This document shows positions 1 through 7,639 of a stretch of DNA of 34,680 nt, piece by piece. The position numbers were made by a program, and so were the translations under genes. The stretch comes from Desulfurococcaceae archaeon (lineage in GTDB: Archaea > Thermoproteota > Thermoprotei_A > Sulfolobales > Acidilobaceae): the NCBI GenBank assembly GCA_020833325.1, contig JAJHQN010000005.1, forward strand, positions 1 through 34,680, given 5' to 3'. Within the stretch, counting starts at the first letter, position 1, and every line of letters begins with the position of its first letter. Below the pieces are notes generated by a model. That model saw only the letters and a list, made by a program, of their open reading frames with translations. It ran no database searches and had not been told where the DNA came from.

Positions 1-1
1 G

Positions 2-382
2 TGGTATCTTAGAACATCACAGGGTGCACCTGAAACTCTCATAACAGCTTCTAATCTGAAGGCGTACACGTTCGTTGATGAAAGTACGTTCAAGGAGCTG
101 AAGTCCCAGGGTAAGGTGGGCGACCTTGAGATACTATTCACCCAGGACACCTACCTCCTAGTGAACGTCTACTCGATAGTAACATCTAAGCATGACAGGT
201 GTAGGGAGGGGCGCTTGGGGGAGCTCCTAAGATCTATAGTGGGGTACGTTCTAGGCGAAGGCCAGGATGTCTTGGAGAGGGAGTATGCTGTAGAGGGGAC
301 CTTCTATCCCGCTAGGGGTATGGTGGAGCTTTCGAAGCTCTGGGAGCAGCTGTCAACAATAGAGATTAAACGTGGTGGTTAA
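2..382 (+). CDS. Tungstate/molybdate ABC transporter substrate-binding protein (TupA-like), 5'-truncated at window edge
   Basis: Frame stays open from base 2: WYLRTSQGAPETLITASNLKAYTFVDESTFKELK...; TupA-like C-terminal motifs; followed directly by permease and ATPase genes. Confidence 0.72.
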   Translation, partial: WYLRTSQGAPETLITASNLKAYTFVDESTFKELKSQGKVGDLEILFTQDTYLLVNVYSIVTSKHDRCREGRLGELLRSIVGYVLGEGQDVLEREYAVEGTFYPARGMVELSKLWEQLSTIEIKRGG

Positions 383-384
383 AG

Positions 385-1029
385 GTGGCCGAGCCTCTTG
401 TTGATATAGTGGCTAGGAGCATTTATATCTCGTTGGCAGCAGCATTAATAGCCTTCACGTTCGGAGCTCTCATATCGCTTTTAATGCTAGTAACTCCTAG
501 GAGGCTCTCTGAGATGCTGATAGGTGTTTTCGACGCCTTGGTGGGTGCTCCAACTGTAGTTGTAGGGCTTATAGTATACATGCTCATATACCCCGGGGGG
601 CCTCTAGGCTTCCTCAAGCTCCTGTATACACCTACAGCTCTCATAGTGAGCCAAGCCCTCGTAGCCCTACCTATAGTGGTGACACTACTCTATAGGTACT
701 TCGAGCAGTTGTGGAGCGATGTTAAGGAGCTCGTTCTATCACTTGGAGCCCCAGCTGGTAAAGTTTACCCTCTGATACTAAGAGAGTCTCCTCCAGCCCT
801 CATAGCAGTATACCTCATAGCGTTCTCCAGAGCCATAGGAGCTCTTGGAGCTGTAATGGTTGTAGGTGGTGGGATTGAGGGTTTAACGAATGTCGTGACA
901 ACAGCTATAGCCCTGGAAGTCCTACTAGGTAACTATGAGTACGCTCTAGCACTAGGGGGAATACTAGTGGTGCTAACCGTTGGGCTGTCGGTAGTCGCGA
1001 GGGCGATAGGGGGTTTGGTTTGGAGGTAA
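385..1029 (+). CDS. Tungstate/molybdate-type ABC transporter permease
   Basis: Hydrophobic 214 aa with permease-like segment (EALVALPIVVTLLYRYFEQ-type, ALIAVYLIAFSRAIGALGAVMVVGG); operon context. Confidence 0.8.
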   Translation: MAEPLVDIVARSIYISLAAALIAFTFGALISLLMLVTPRRLSEMLIGVFDALVGAPTVVVGLIVYMLIYPGGPLGFLKLLYTPTALIVSQALVALPIVVTLLYRYFEQLWSDVKELVLSLGAPAGKVYPLILRESPPALIAVYLIAFSRAIGALGAVMVVGGGIEGLTNVVTTAIALEVLLGNYEYALALGGILVVLTVGLSVVARAIGGLVWR

Positions 1030-1664
1030 GATTAGAGGATGTATGGTTTAGCTACGATGGTAGAAGGTATGTGCTAAAATCGATAAACATGGAGATTAAA
1101 GGTGGAGGGTTACATGTAGTCATGGGCCCTAACGGCTCCGGTAAAACGACCCTACTTAAAATCCTATCCCTTATCTATAAGCCCACGAGGGGTAGTGTTA
1201 TCGTGGATGGTAGGAGCTACTGGGATCTAGGGCCTGCGGAGAGGGACTTGGTTAGACATCATATAGTGTACGTACATGATAAGCCCATACTCCTGAGGGG
1301 GGATGTATGGTATAACGTTAGCCTGGGGTTGAAGCTAAGGGGTTTTAATAACTATGATTACCTGGAGGAGCTCATAAAAAGGTATGGGTTATCAGAGCTC
1401 CTGAAATCCAGCTCTAGGAGTCTAAGCGCTGGTCAGAGGAGGCTTGTCTCCGTAATTAGAGTTCTAGCCCTAAAGCCCAGGGTCCTAGTCTTAGACGAGC
1501 CCTTCAACTACCTTGATAGCAGTAGGGTTAAGATATTATTAGAAGATATAATAGCTATGGCTGAGAGCTCCCTTGTAGTCATTGCTACACACTATGTGGT
1601 GAGGGAGTTGAGGGATAACGCTGTCAAGATGTACGAGCTCGTAGAAGGTAGTCTGAGAGGGTAG
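1020..1664 (+). CDS. ABC transporter ATP-binding protein (tungstate/molybdate type)
   Basis: Walker A GPNGSGKTT, signature LSAGQRR, Walker B VLVLDEP; overlaps the permease gene. Confidence 0.88.
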   Translation: MEVRLEDVWFSYDGRRYVLKSINMEIKGGGLHVVMGPNGSGKTTLLKILSLIYKPTRGSVIVDGRSYWDLGPAERDLVRHHIVYVHDKPILLRGDVWYNVSLGLKLRGFNNYDYLEELIKRYGLSELLKSSSRSLSAGQRRLVSVIRVLALKPRVLVLDEPFNYLDSSRVKILLEDIIAMAESSLVVIATHYVVRELRDNAVKMYELVEGSLRG

Positions 1665-1678
1665 GGTTAGGCCTGCAC

Positions 1679-2161
1679 TTACTCCACCACTAGTAGCTTA
1701 CAGTTCAACCCACAACTTCTAATAACACCAACTGCTAATACGAAGAGCCTGTCTACAGACTCTACTGCTAGAACCCTAACAGCACCTCTCCTCAACCTAT
1801 AGTTCATGCCGGTGATTAGGCTTTTCACCTCAGACTCTGATACCACGCTCTTCCCCTCACCCCTAATAGTTGCTATGAGATCTAGATCCCCGGTAACCCC
1901 TCTGAGTAACCTCTCTAGAGCTCCTACAAGCTCGCTTTTAGCCTCAACGTGTAACGCTATGGTTGCTGGTATAAGCCTTGTCATGAACGAGAATTCAACC
2001 CTTCTCGACAGCCTTGCTATGGTTGCTGGATCAAGCCTCCTTGATAGTACTAGTAGCACTCCGGGGAACCTAGTCCTTCTAACCTCTACACCCTCATCCC
2101 ATGGTGTGAACGAGTCTAGGAGCTCCTCCACAAGCCACGTATCCCTGTTGGGCTTGCTCAC
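1679..2161 (-). CDS. THUMP-domain protein (Tan1-like)
   Basis: ORF track gives 2215, but an in-frame GTG at 2161-2159 lies just after the stop of the upstream gene. FMTRLIPATIALHVEAKSELVGALERLL...NYRLRRGAVRVLAVESVDRLFVLAVGV resembles a THUMP domain. Confidence 0.6.
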   Translation of the reverse strand: MSKPNRDTWLVEELLDSFTPWDEGVEVRRTRFPGVLLVLSRRLDPATIARLSRRVEFSFMTRLIPATIALHVEAKSELVGALERLLRGVTGDLDLIATIRGEGKSVVSESEVKSLITGMNYRLRRGAVRVLAVESVDRLFVLAVGVIRSCGLNCKLLVVE

Positions 2162-2163
2162 AG

Positions 2164-2847
2164 CTACCGCTTTGACGAGCTCGGGCAGTAGCTCGCTAGA
2201 GGGCACTCCCAGCACCTCGGACTCCTAGCTTTGCAAACCCTCCTTCCAAGGGCTATTAGGAGTCTGTGGGCCTCCTCAGCCCTCTCAGCCCCAAAGTACT
2301 CTAGGAGTGCTCTTGAAACCTCCATGTAATCCCTCCTCCTAGCAAGACCCCATCTCAATGCAACCCTCATAGCATGGGTATCCACAGCGAACACAGGAGC
2401 CCTCCTGACGACTGAGAGGAATACATCAACAGTCTTGAAGCCAACACCTTTAACCTTCAAGAGCTCCTCCCTAACCCTAAAGGGGTCCTCTCTTAACAGG
2501 AAATCCTCACCACCAAGCCTTGCAACATGCTCTGCAACCCTCTTGATAGTCTCAGCCTTCTGCCTCCACAAACCAGCAACCCTTATAGAGGATGCTATGT
2601 CATCAACGGAAGCCCCCAGTATATCCTCAAGCCTAACACCAACCCTCCCCCTCAACGTGAGAAAAGCCTTGATGGAATTCCTATCATTGGTATTCTGGCT
2701 GAGAATAACGGAGACCAGGACTGGGAAAGCACCCTCACCAAGGCTATGAGCAACCAAGACAACATACTCCCCAACATCAACCCTAAAAGCCTCAGATAAA
2801 ACTCTGAAAACCTCACCCCCACTAATAACATCAGCAATACCGGCCAA
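2164..2847 (-). CDS. nth: Endonuclease III family DNA glycosylase (HhH-GPD, Fe-S)
   Basis: ILSQNTNDRNSIKAF, LLKVKGVGFKTVDVFL, VDTHAMRVALRWG, and C-x6-C-x2-C-x5-C Fe-S motif CKARSPRCWECPLASYC. Confidence 0.92.
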   Translation of the reverse strand: MAGIADVISGGEVFRVLSEAFRVDVGEYVVLVAHSLGEGAFPVLVSVILSQNTNDRNSIKAFLTLRGRVGVRLEDILGASVDDIASSIRVAGLWRQKAETIKRVAEHVARLGGEDFLLREDPFRVREELLKVKGVGFKTVDVFLSVVRRAPVFAVDTHAMRVALRWGLARRRDYMEVSRALLEYFGAERAEEAHRLLIALGRRVCKARSPRCWECPLASYCPSSSKR

Positions 2848-2973
2848 GACAGGGAACCCCTCATAACCCTACATCCAGTAGCCTAGAAATTAAAACTTAT
2901 AGTATAGAGTAACCCCTGGGGCTAACATCAACACATGGAGCTCCACCAGGAGCTATTAAACCATAACGTTAAA

Positions 2974-3000
2974 GTAACCCCCACATCGCCGAGGGGTTAC
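2974..3000. repeat. Intergenic hairpin GTAACCCC...GGGGTTAC
   Basis: Perfect 8-bp inverted repeat gtaacccc-cacatcgccga-ggggttac; same stem recurs at 4355-4407 and about 33852-33887. Confidence 0.6.
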
Positions 3001-3129
3001 CCCAATGATCTAAGGTAACCCTGCCTCCGTCAAGCCGAGCTCGCCACGCTAGCTATGTCATTCAACCCCTTGAACAGCCACGTTCAACGGTTTAAGCTTT
3101 AGGTTGTACGAGCCCCTCTACTAACGTAG

Positions 3130-3552
3130 GTGAGGTGTATGTGGAGGCTCTATCTAGGCCTAATCGCCCTCACTATCATCGTGTTAAGCGCTATTCTAGC
3201 CCTACAATCGCTACCCACCTCGAATACCTCAACGCAGGCTTCTACGGGGGAAGGTGTTGGTAGTACAAGCTTCCGGGTTGAAGTTGCAGACTCTAGCCTG
3301 GAGCTCTCGGTTAACTGGAGGTTTATAGTGGATGAGAGGTTGTTTAGAGAGCTAGTTGCTAGGATTGAATCCTACGGCCCCGAGTACTTTGGCATGCACC
3401 CTAGTGATATCAGGGTCCTGGAGCTCCTCAAAGAGGATCCCCGTGTCATAGCCATACTTGAGGTTAACATAACGCTAACCAACATGGGGCCTGAGAACGT
3501 CTACGTGCTATGCGGGGGAGGCTGTTACAGAGCTGACAGTAGATTTAAATAG
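3130..3552 (+). pseudogene. N-terminal part of a secreted/membrane-anchored hypothetical protein, possibly split from 3792-4196
   Basis: Signal-anchor N-terminus (MWRLYLGLIALTIIVLSAILAL) and a beta-rich exported domain; ORF ends in degenerate sequence before a second ORF that looks like a C-terminal part. Confidence 0.4.
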
Positions 3553-3694
3553 CTGTAGATAGCTGTAAATACTTGGTGTAATGGTGTTGGGTGAGCTGTC
3601 AAAGACCTAGGCTAGAACAGTGTGGGAGGTTGCCACAGTTCTATAGCTGAACAGCAGGTATTCAAGCTTCGGGGGAGGGGAGGGGTTAACGGGT

Positions 3695-3734
3695 ACAGCC
3701 CCCCTTTGATCCGCACTGCGGTGAGGGGGGCTGT
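3695..3734. repeat. 11-bp perfect inverted repeat (stem-loop)
   Basis: ACAGCCCCCCT (3695-3705) / AGGGGGGCTGT (3724-3734), with inner CCGC...GCGG. Confidence 0.6.
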
Positions 3735-3760
3735 GGTTGCCGGGCGTAGATGGGAGCCCC

Positions 3761-4196
3761 ATGGCGTTAGGGCTCTACTGGGGCCCATGAGGTGTGGGTG
3801 AAGCTAATGATCCCACACCAAGGCCCAACCCCGCTAACGGAAATACCGTTAGCGGGGAAACGCTACTTCTACCTCCCTAGGAACGAGCTAGTGGAGATCC
3901 TCAAGGTACATGATAGCGGATTCTCTTGCACATACGTATCACTAGAGCCGGTTAAAGGTGAGGTAGCAGTCGGTGGTATGGCAGTACTAGCCGCGCTCAT
4001 AACGGTGAAGCTTAAACCAGGAGACTCTATAAACAACATATACTACTTCGTGATCAAAAAGCCTTCGCCCGAGGAGCCTTTCATAGCGAAGCTCCATGTG
4101 AAAACAGATCGTATATGCAAAGTCTACGATATCAACTGCGAGCGTGGAGTTACCAGTAAACACCTAGAGACGACCATGGATATTAAGTTTGGATAG
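3761..4196 (+). pseudogene. C-terminal part of the hypothetical protein; apparent frameshift near 3769 relative to the second copy
   Basis: ORF 3792-4196; sequence from ATG at 3761 aligns to the inverted copy at 6831-6705 only if one base is removed (atggcgttagggctct vs atggcacttggctcg). Confidence 0.5.
3829..3857. repeat. 12-bp perfect inverted repeat with 5-nt loop
   Basis: CCCCGCTAACGG-AAATA-CCGTTAGCGGGG; the outer part is shared with the copy near 6710-6762. Confidence 0.75.
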
Positions 4197-4354
4197 CGTG
4201 GAATCCCTCTAACCTTAAAGTTAAACCCCCTAGCAAATATTCAAAGGTTAGCTAGCTCTGTGGAGGAGCTCCTGGATTGAGAAGTTTAAACCCTATGGCT
4301 ACCCGCTTACCGAACCTCTAACCGGGGCCCCAATAGGATAGGGGGCTCGAACGT

Positions 4355-4407
4355 GGTCTTAAGTAACCCCTCCATGTCGGACAACCATGGGGGTTACTTT
4401 AAAGACC
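4355..4407. repeat. Long intergenic hairpin of the GTAACCCC/GGGGTTAC family
   Basis: ggtcttaagtaacccctccatg...catgggggttactttaaagacc; arms nearly fully complementary. Confidence 0.7.
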
Positions 4408-4577
4408 TAAGCTTCTTGGTAACAGGGTATACGCTTGAAGGGGTACTTGGAGAGGAGGTATGCTCTTAGAGCTCCTAGTGGGGTCTGGTCCACCTAGAGT
4501 AACCTAATTGTCACGATGAGAATTTCGACAGTCCCTAATCTTCCAGATAGCTGTTTATGACCTTTAAATTCAATAAC

Positions 4578-4978
4578 CTAACTGTACCTGGTGGCTTTAC
4601 CTGCTTCTACCACGATCCTCTCCATGTGGTAGTCTATACCTCGCAGCTTCTGAGTTGAGTTTCGCTTCGTGGAATCCCCAGACGTGTAGTGTCCACGCTG
4701 AATCCTACGAGCTTGGGAACCACGTGCTAAGCCCCCTTGCTATCCTACAGCTCTATCGAGATCCGCGGCAGTCCACCTCCCTCTCTCGGTGGCCCTCTCG
4801 ATTATATCATCCATTTATAGTGTATTGCGAGGGTTTTCTCAGCCTCCTCTGTAGCCTTGTACAGCTTCTCGCTAGCCTTGACCGGGTCTTTGTAGATGAG
4901 AGCTCCGCCCCCCTCAAGGTGCTTCAAGGCGAGCTCTATATGCTGTCTTTCTCCAGGTCTAAAGCTCATAGAATTCAC
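4578..4978 (-). pseudogene. PaREP1-family protein pseudogene (HEPN-like)
   Basis: Minus-strand fragments in shifting frames: MNSMSFRPGERQHIELALKHLEGGGALIYKDPVKASEKLYKATEEAEKTLAIHYKW / DDIIERATERGRWTAADLDRAVG / DSAWTLHVWGFHEAKLNSEAARYRLPH / MERIVVEAGKA; in-frame stops and frameshifts. Confidence 0.75.
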
Positions 4979-5114
4979 TGAGCAACAGAGGGTTAAGAGA
5001 GCTTAATAACATCGGTGGAGAAAATAGCTATTAAAGGTCCTCTGCTCGGGGAGCCATAGAGCCATCTTACCTTATAAAGTTTAGCCTTTAGATAACATAT
5101 CTCGGCTGGCAGGC

Positions 5115-6563
5115 TTGGATGTAGGTGGAGGCTACAATCCTCGTGTGTACAAGAGGATGCTTAGGAGGGTTAGGAGGAAACTTGAGGATTACGCTAGATT
5201 CTCATTAGACCTCCTTGGTGGTGTTGAAGGCTCGCCTGATGTGGTTGAGAGTGTTAGAGCTAGGCTTGAGGAGCTCATTGCTAGTGGGGGGCTTGAACAG
5301 CGGGATGTTGATAAGGCTAAGGCTGTATTGGAGTTTCTGAGGAGTGCTCCTGGATGGCAGGTGGAGTTGTTTAGGAAAGCTTTAAACAAGGAGCTCTCTA
5401 GAAGAGCCGCTAAGAGTGGCAAAGGGCAGGTTAAGAGATCTCAGGTGGGGGAGTGGAGGAGGACGCTTAAGGAGATTAGGAGGCTTAAGGAGAGGCTTAG
5501 AGGTTATGCTGACTATGTACTAGACATCGTTGGGGATCTAGATGACTCTGTAGATCTAGTGGATCAGGTTAGGGATAACCTGGAGCTCCTCCTAGGCAGA
5601 GAGGACACTGTAATACCCGATGTCGTGGAGTTCCCAAGCGGAGAGAAGTATAATGCTAGGACTATCCTGGAGTTTATAAAGAACGCCCCCCCATGGCAAC
5701 TTGATATGTTTAGGAAAGCCCTGGAGAAGGAGCTCTATAGGAGGAGGAGGCTTCAAGAGGATATAAGGAGGATAGAGGAGGCCCTGGAGAAGTATATCGA
5801 AGAACGGGGGGTCCACGTACCATTCCACATTATAGAATTTGATAAGATAGCGTGCTTCGAAGGCAAATGCCACTACATGTTCAAGGTTGAAATTGGGTCT
5901 AAGAGGTTTCTAGACGAGTTCGAGGGGACGCTGGAGGAGCTCATAGACCTATTCAAGGGTATTGTAGACGTGGAAGCTGAGAACGTAGAGAGGATCGTCT
6001 TGAAAGCGGAGAGGGAGAGGCGTAGGGCGGTAGGAGAGCTACGGGGGTTCCAGGAGCTTCTAATAGAGTTGGAGAAGCACATCTACGGCAACGCCATACT
6101 CACAATCTCAGGCCATAAACTAGCAAGGCCCAGACAGTGGGAGGGTCTATCAGACGAGGTTATAACAGCTCTGAACATGGGCCTCCAGAAGGTTGGAGAA
6201 CTAGAGATTATAAAATGGGATGCCTCTAGGCTGAAAGAAAACCTAGTAGTATACGGTGCAGACCCAGAATTCTGGCCAGAGTTCTACAGATGGCTCTCAA
6301 ACTCACTAAAGAAGAGCAAAACCATATCAATACTCCTCAGAAGCTTCACAAAGAAAGTAGATGAAACAACAGGACTCCCAATAAAAGAGATAAGAGGTTA
6401 CATAGTGAGCTTAGAAGGGAACAACATAAAATACCACCAGTTAACAGCAAGAGAGCTCCTAGAAGCATACACAAGAGACCCGGAGACAGGAAAGAGAATA
6501 GAGCCAGAACCAGCAGTAATATTCTGCGGCCCAGGAGACGAAAAGATATACCCCACACTCTAA
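5115..6563 (+). CDS. Unknown 482-aa protein with an internally duplicated N-terminal module
   Basis: Long ORF with codon bias like neighbours; TATA-like TTATAAAG about 40 bp upstream; two copies of a module ending in APGWQVELFRKALNKELSRR / APPWQLDMFRKALEKELYRR. Confidence 0.75.
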   Translation: MDVGGGYNPRVYKRMLRRVRRKLEDYARFSLDLLGGVEGSPDVVESVRARLEELIASGGLEQRDVDKAKAVLEFLRSAPGWQVELFRKALNKELSRRAAKSGKGQVKRSQVGEWRRTLKEIRRLKERLRGYADYVLDIVGDLDDSVDLVDQVRDNLELLLGREDTVIPDVVEFPSGEKYNARTILEFIKNAPPWQLDMFRKALEKELYRRRRLQEDIRRIEEALEKYIEERGVHVPFHIIEFDKIACFEGKCHYMFKVEIGSKRFLDEFEGTLEELIDLFKGIVDVEAENVERIVLKAERERRRAVGELRGFQELLIELEKHIYGNAILTISGHKLARPRQWEGLSDEVITALNMGLQKVGELEIIKWDASRLKENLVVYGADPEFWPEFYRWLSNSLKKSKTISILLRSFTKKVDETTGLPIKEIRGYIVSLEGNNIKYHQLTARELLEAYTRDPETGKRIEPEPAVIFCGPGDEKIYPTL

Positions 6564-6696
6564 ACACGCAAGGCAAGGATAAACTCGTTCTAAAAAGTAA
6601 CCATGGTAGCTAGGAATTCTCATTTAAACTCCATCTACTACAGCTCTAAAACCTTAAAGCATTCTTGGATCACACGACAAGGAAGCTTCCCCAACA

Positions 6697-6831
6697 CTAT
6701 TCCAAGCGTTTCCCCGCTAACAGTTTGATGGTATTTCCAAATACCCGTATTTCCGTTAGCGGGGTTAGGCCTTGGTGTGGGATCACTAGCCTCACCCACA
6801 CCTCACGGGCCCCAATCGAGCCAAGTGCCAT
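6697..6831 (-). pseudogene. Truncated inverted copy of the 3761-3863 segment (44-aa ORF)
   Basis: Minus strand reads MALGSIGAREVWVRLVIPHQGLTPLTEIRVFGNTIKLLAGKRLE*, homologous to VWVKLMIPHQGPTPLTEIPLAGKR of the 3792 ORF. Confidence 0.65.
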
Positions 6832-6960
6832 TCATAATACTAAAACCCATAATCAGCCCCTAATCATATAAAGTTTAATCCCAAGAAAACCTATCTCTCT
6901 CCCCCTTCCATACCCATCTTCATGTCTGGGTAGCTTTAAATCCAATGTTATCTTAGGTAA

Positions 6961-7017
6961 GGAGTGTACCTCCGAGGTGGCCTCTAAGCCACCCTATGTC
7001 GGATTTGATAAGACTCC
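6961..7017 (+). ncRNA. Candidate small structured RNA, unclassified
   Basis: Nested stems GGAGT/ACTCC, TCCGA/TCGGA, GGTGGC/GCCACC with a 6-nt loop; TATA-like tttaaat at 6935-6941, about 25 nt upstream. Confidence 0.25.
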
Positions 7018-7131
7018 TAGGAGCTCTTAGGGTAACCTTTTATGAGAATCGATATCAACATTGTAGATGGATAAAGCTATTCTCTACCAAGGGGTGTTTT
7101 TAGAAGGCATCGCTATTTGATTATATTGATA

Positions 7132-7569
7132 TTAGATGTCTACTACGAATCTTATTGTCCAGCATCCCATCTCCTCTTTCATGCTCATCTGGGCGTATGT
7201 CATTGCTTTGACTACCGTTCTGCTTGGGTGTTTTTCTGGGTTGAACTCTTCTCCCCACGCCTCTGCTTTTAGCCTTGCGTAGTCCTGGTCTACCTCTATC
7301 TCTTTCACCTTGAACTTACTGAATACGAGCCTCTGTGAGTCCGTGTATGCTATGAGCTCCTCTATCCACCTGTATAGTAGGTTGAAGAGGTCGTAGCCTT
7401 CAACTTCAACCTCAATTTTAACCTTCGGCTCTACCATACTCGTGTCGGTCATAACCTCGTATGTTGCTAGGGCTGCTGTTTCAAAAGCCTCTGATAGGCT
7501 TGAGCCTCTAGCTTCTATGAGTACATCTGCTGTATGCTCTAGGTGCTCGAACCCCCTGCATGCGTTCAA
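7132..7569 (-). CDS. Archease
   Basis: FEHLEHTADVLIEARGSSLSEAFETAALATYEVMTD... typical archease N-terminus and length. Confidence 0.92.
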   Translation of the reverse strand: MNACRGFEHLEHTADVLIEARGSSLSEAFETAALATYEVMTDTSMVEPKVKIEVEVEGYDLFNLLYRWIEELIAYTDSQRLVFSKFKVKEIEVDQDYARLKAEAWGEEFNPEKHPSRTVVKAMTYAQMSMKEEMGCWTIRFVVDI

Positions 7570-7639
7570 CCTAGGGGCACCCAGGGTTTTTAGTTACACT
7601 CTAGCTATTAAGGGTTTCCCCTTTACACCCTCTACCTTG

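Noticed and set aside
1806-2228. + strand ORF 1806-2228, and ORFs 2435-2749 and 2527-2799
   Set aside because: Antisense to the THUMP and endonuclease III genes; Ser/Thr/Leu-rich shadow ORFs.
4655-4981. 108-aa + strand ORF
   Set aside because: Antisense to the recognisable PaREP1-type remnant; composition (Ser/Leu-rich) is typical of antisense translation.
5592-6576. Minus-strand ORFs 5592-5873, 5873-6082, 6346-6576
   Set aside because: Antisense to the 482-aa gene; 6346-6576 is Leu-rich because the coding strand is A-rich at third positions.
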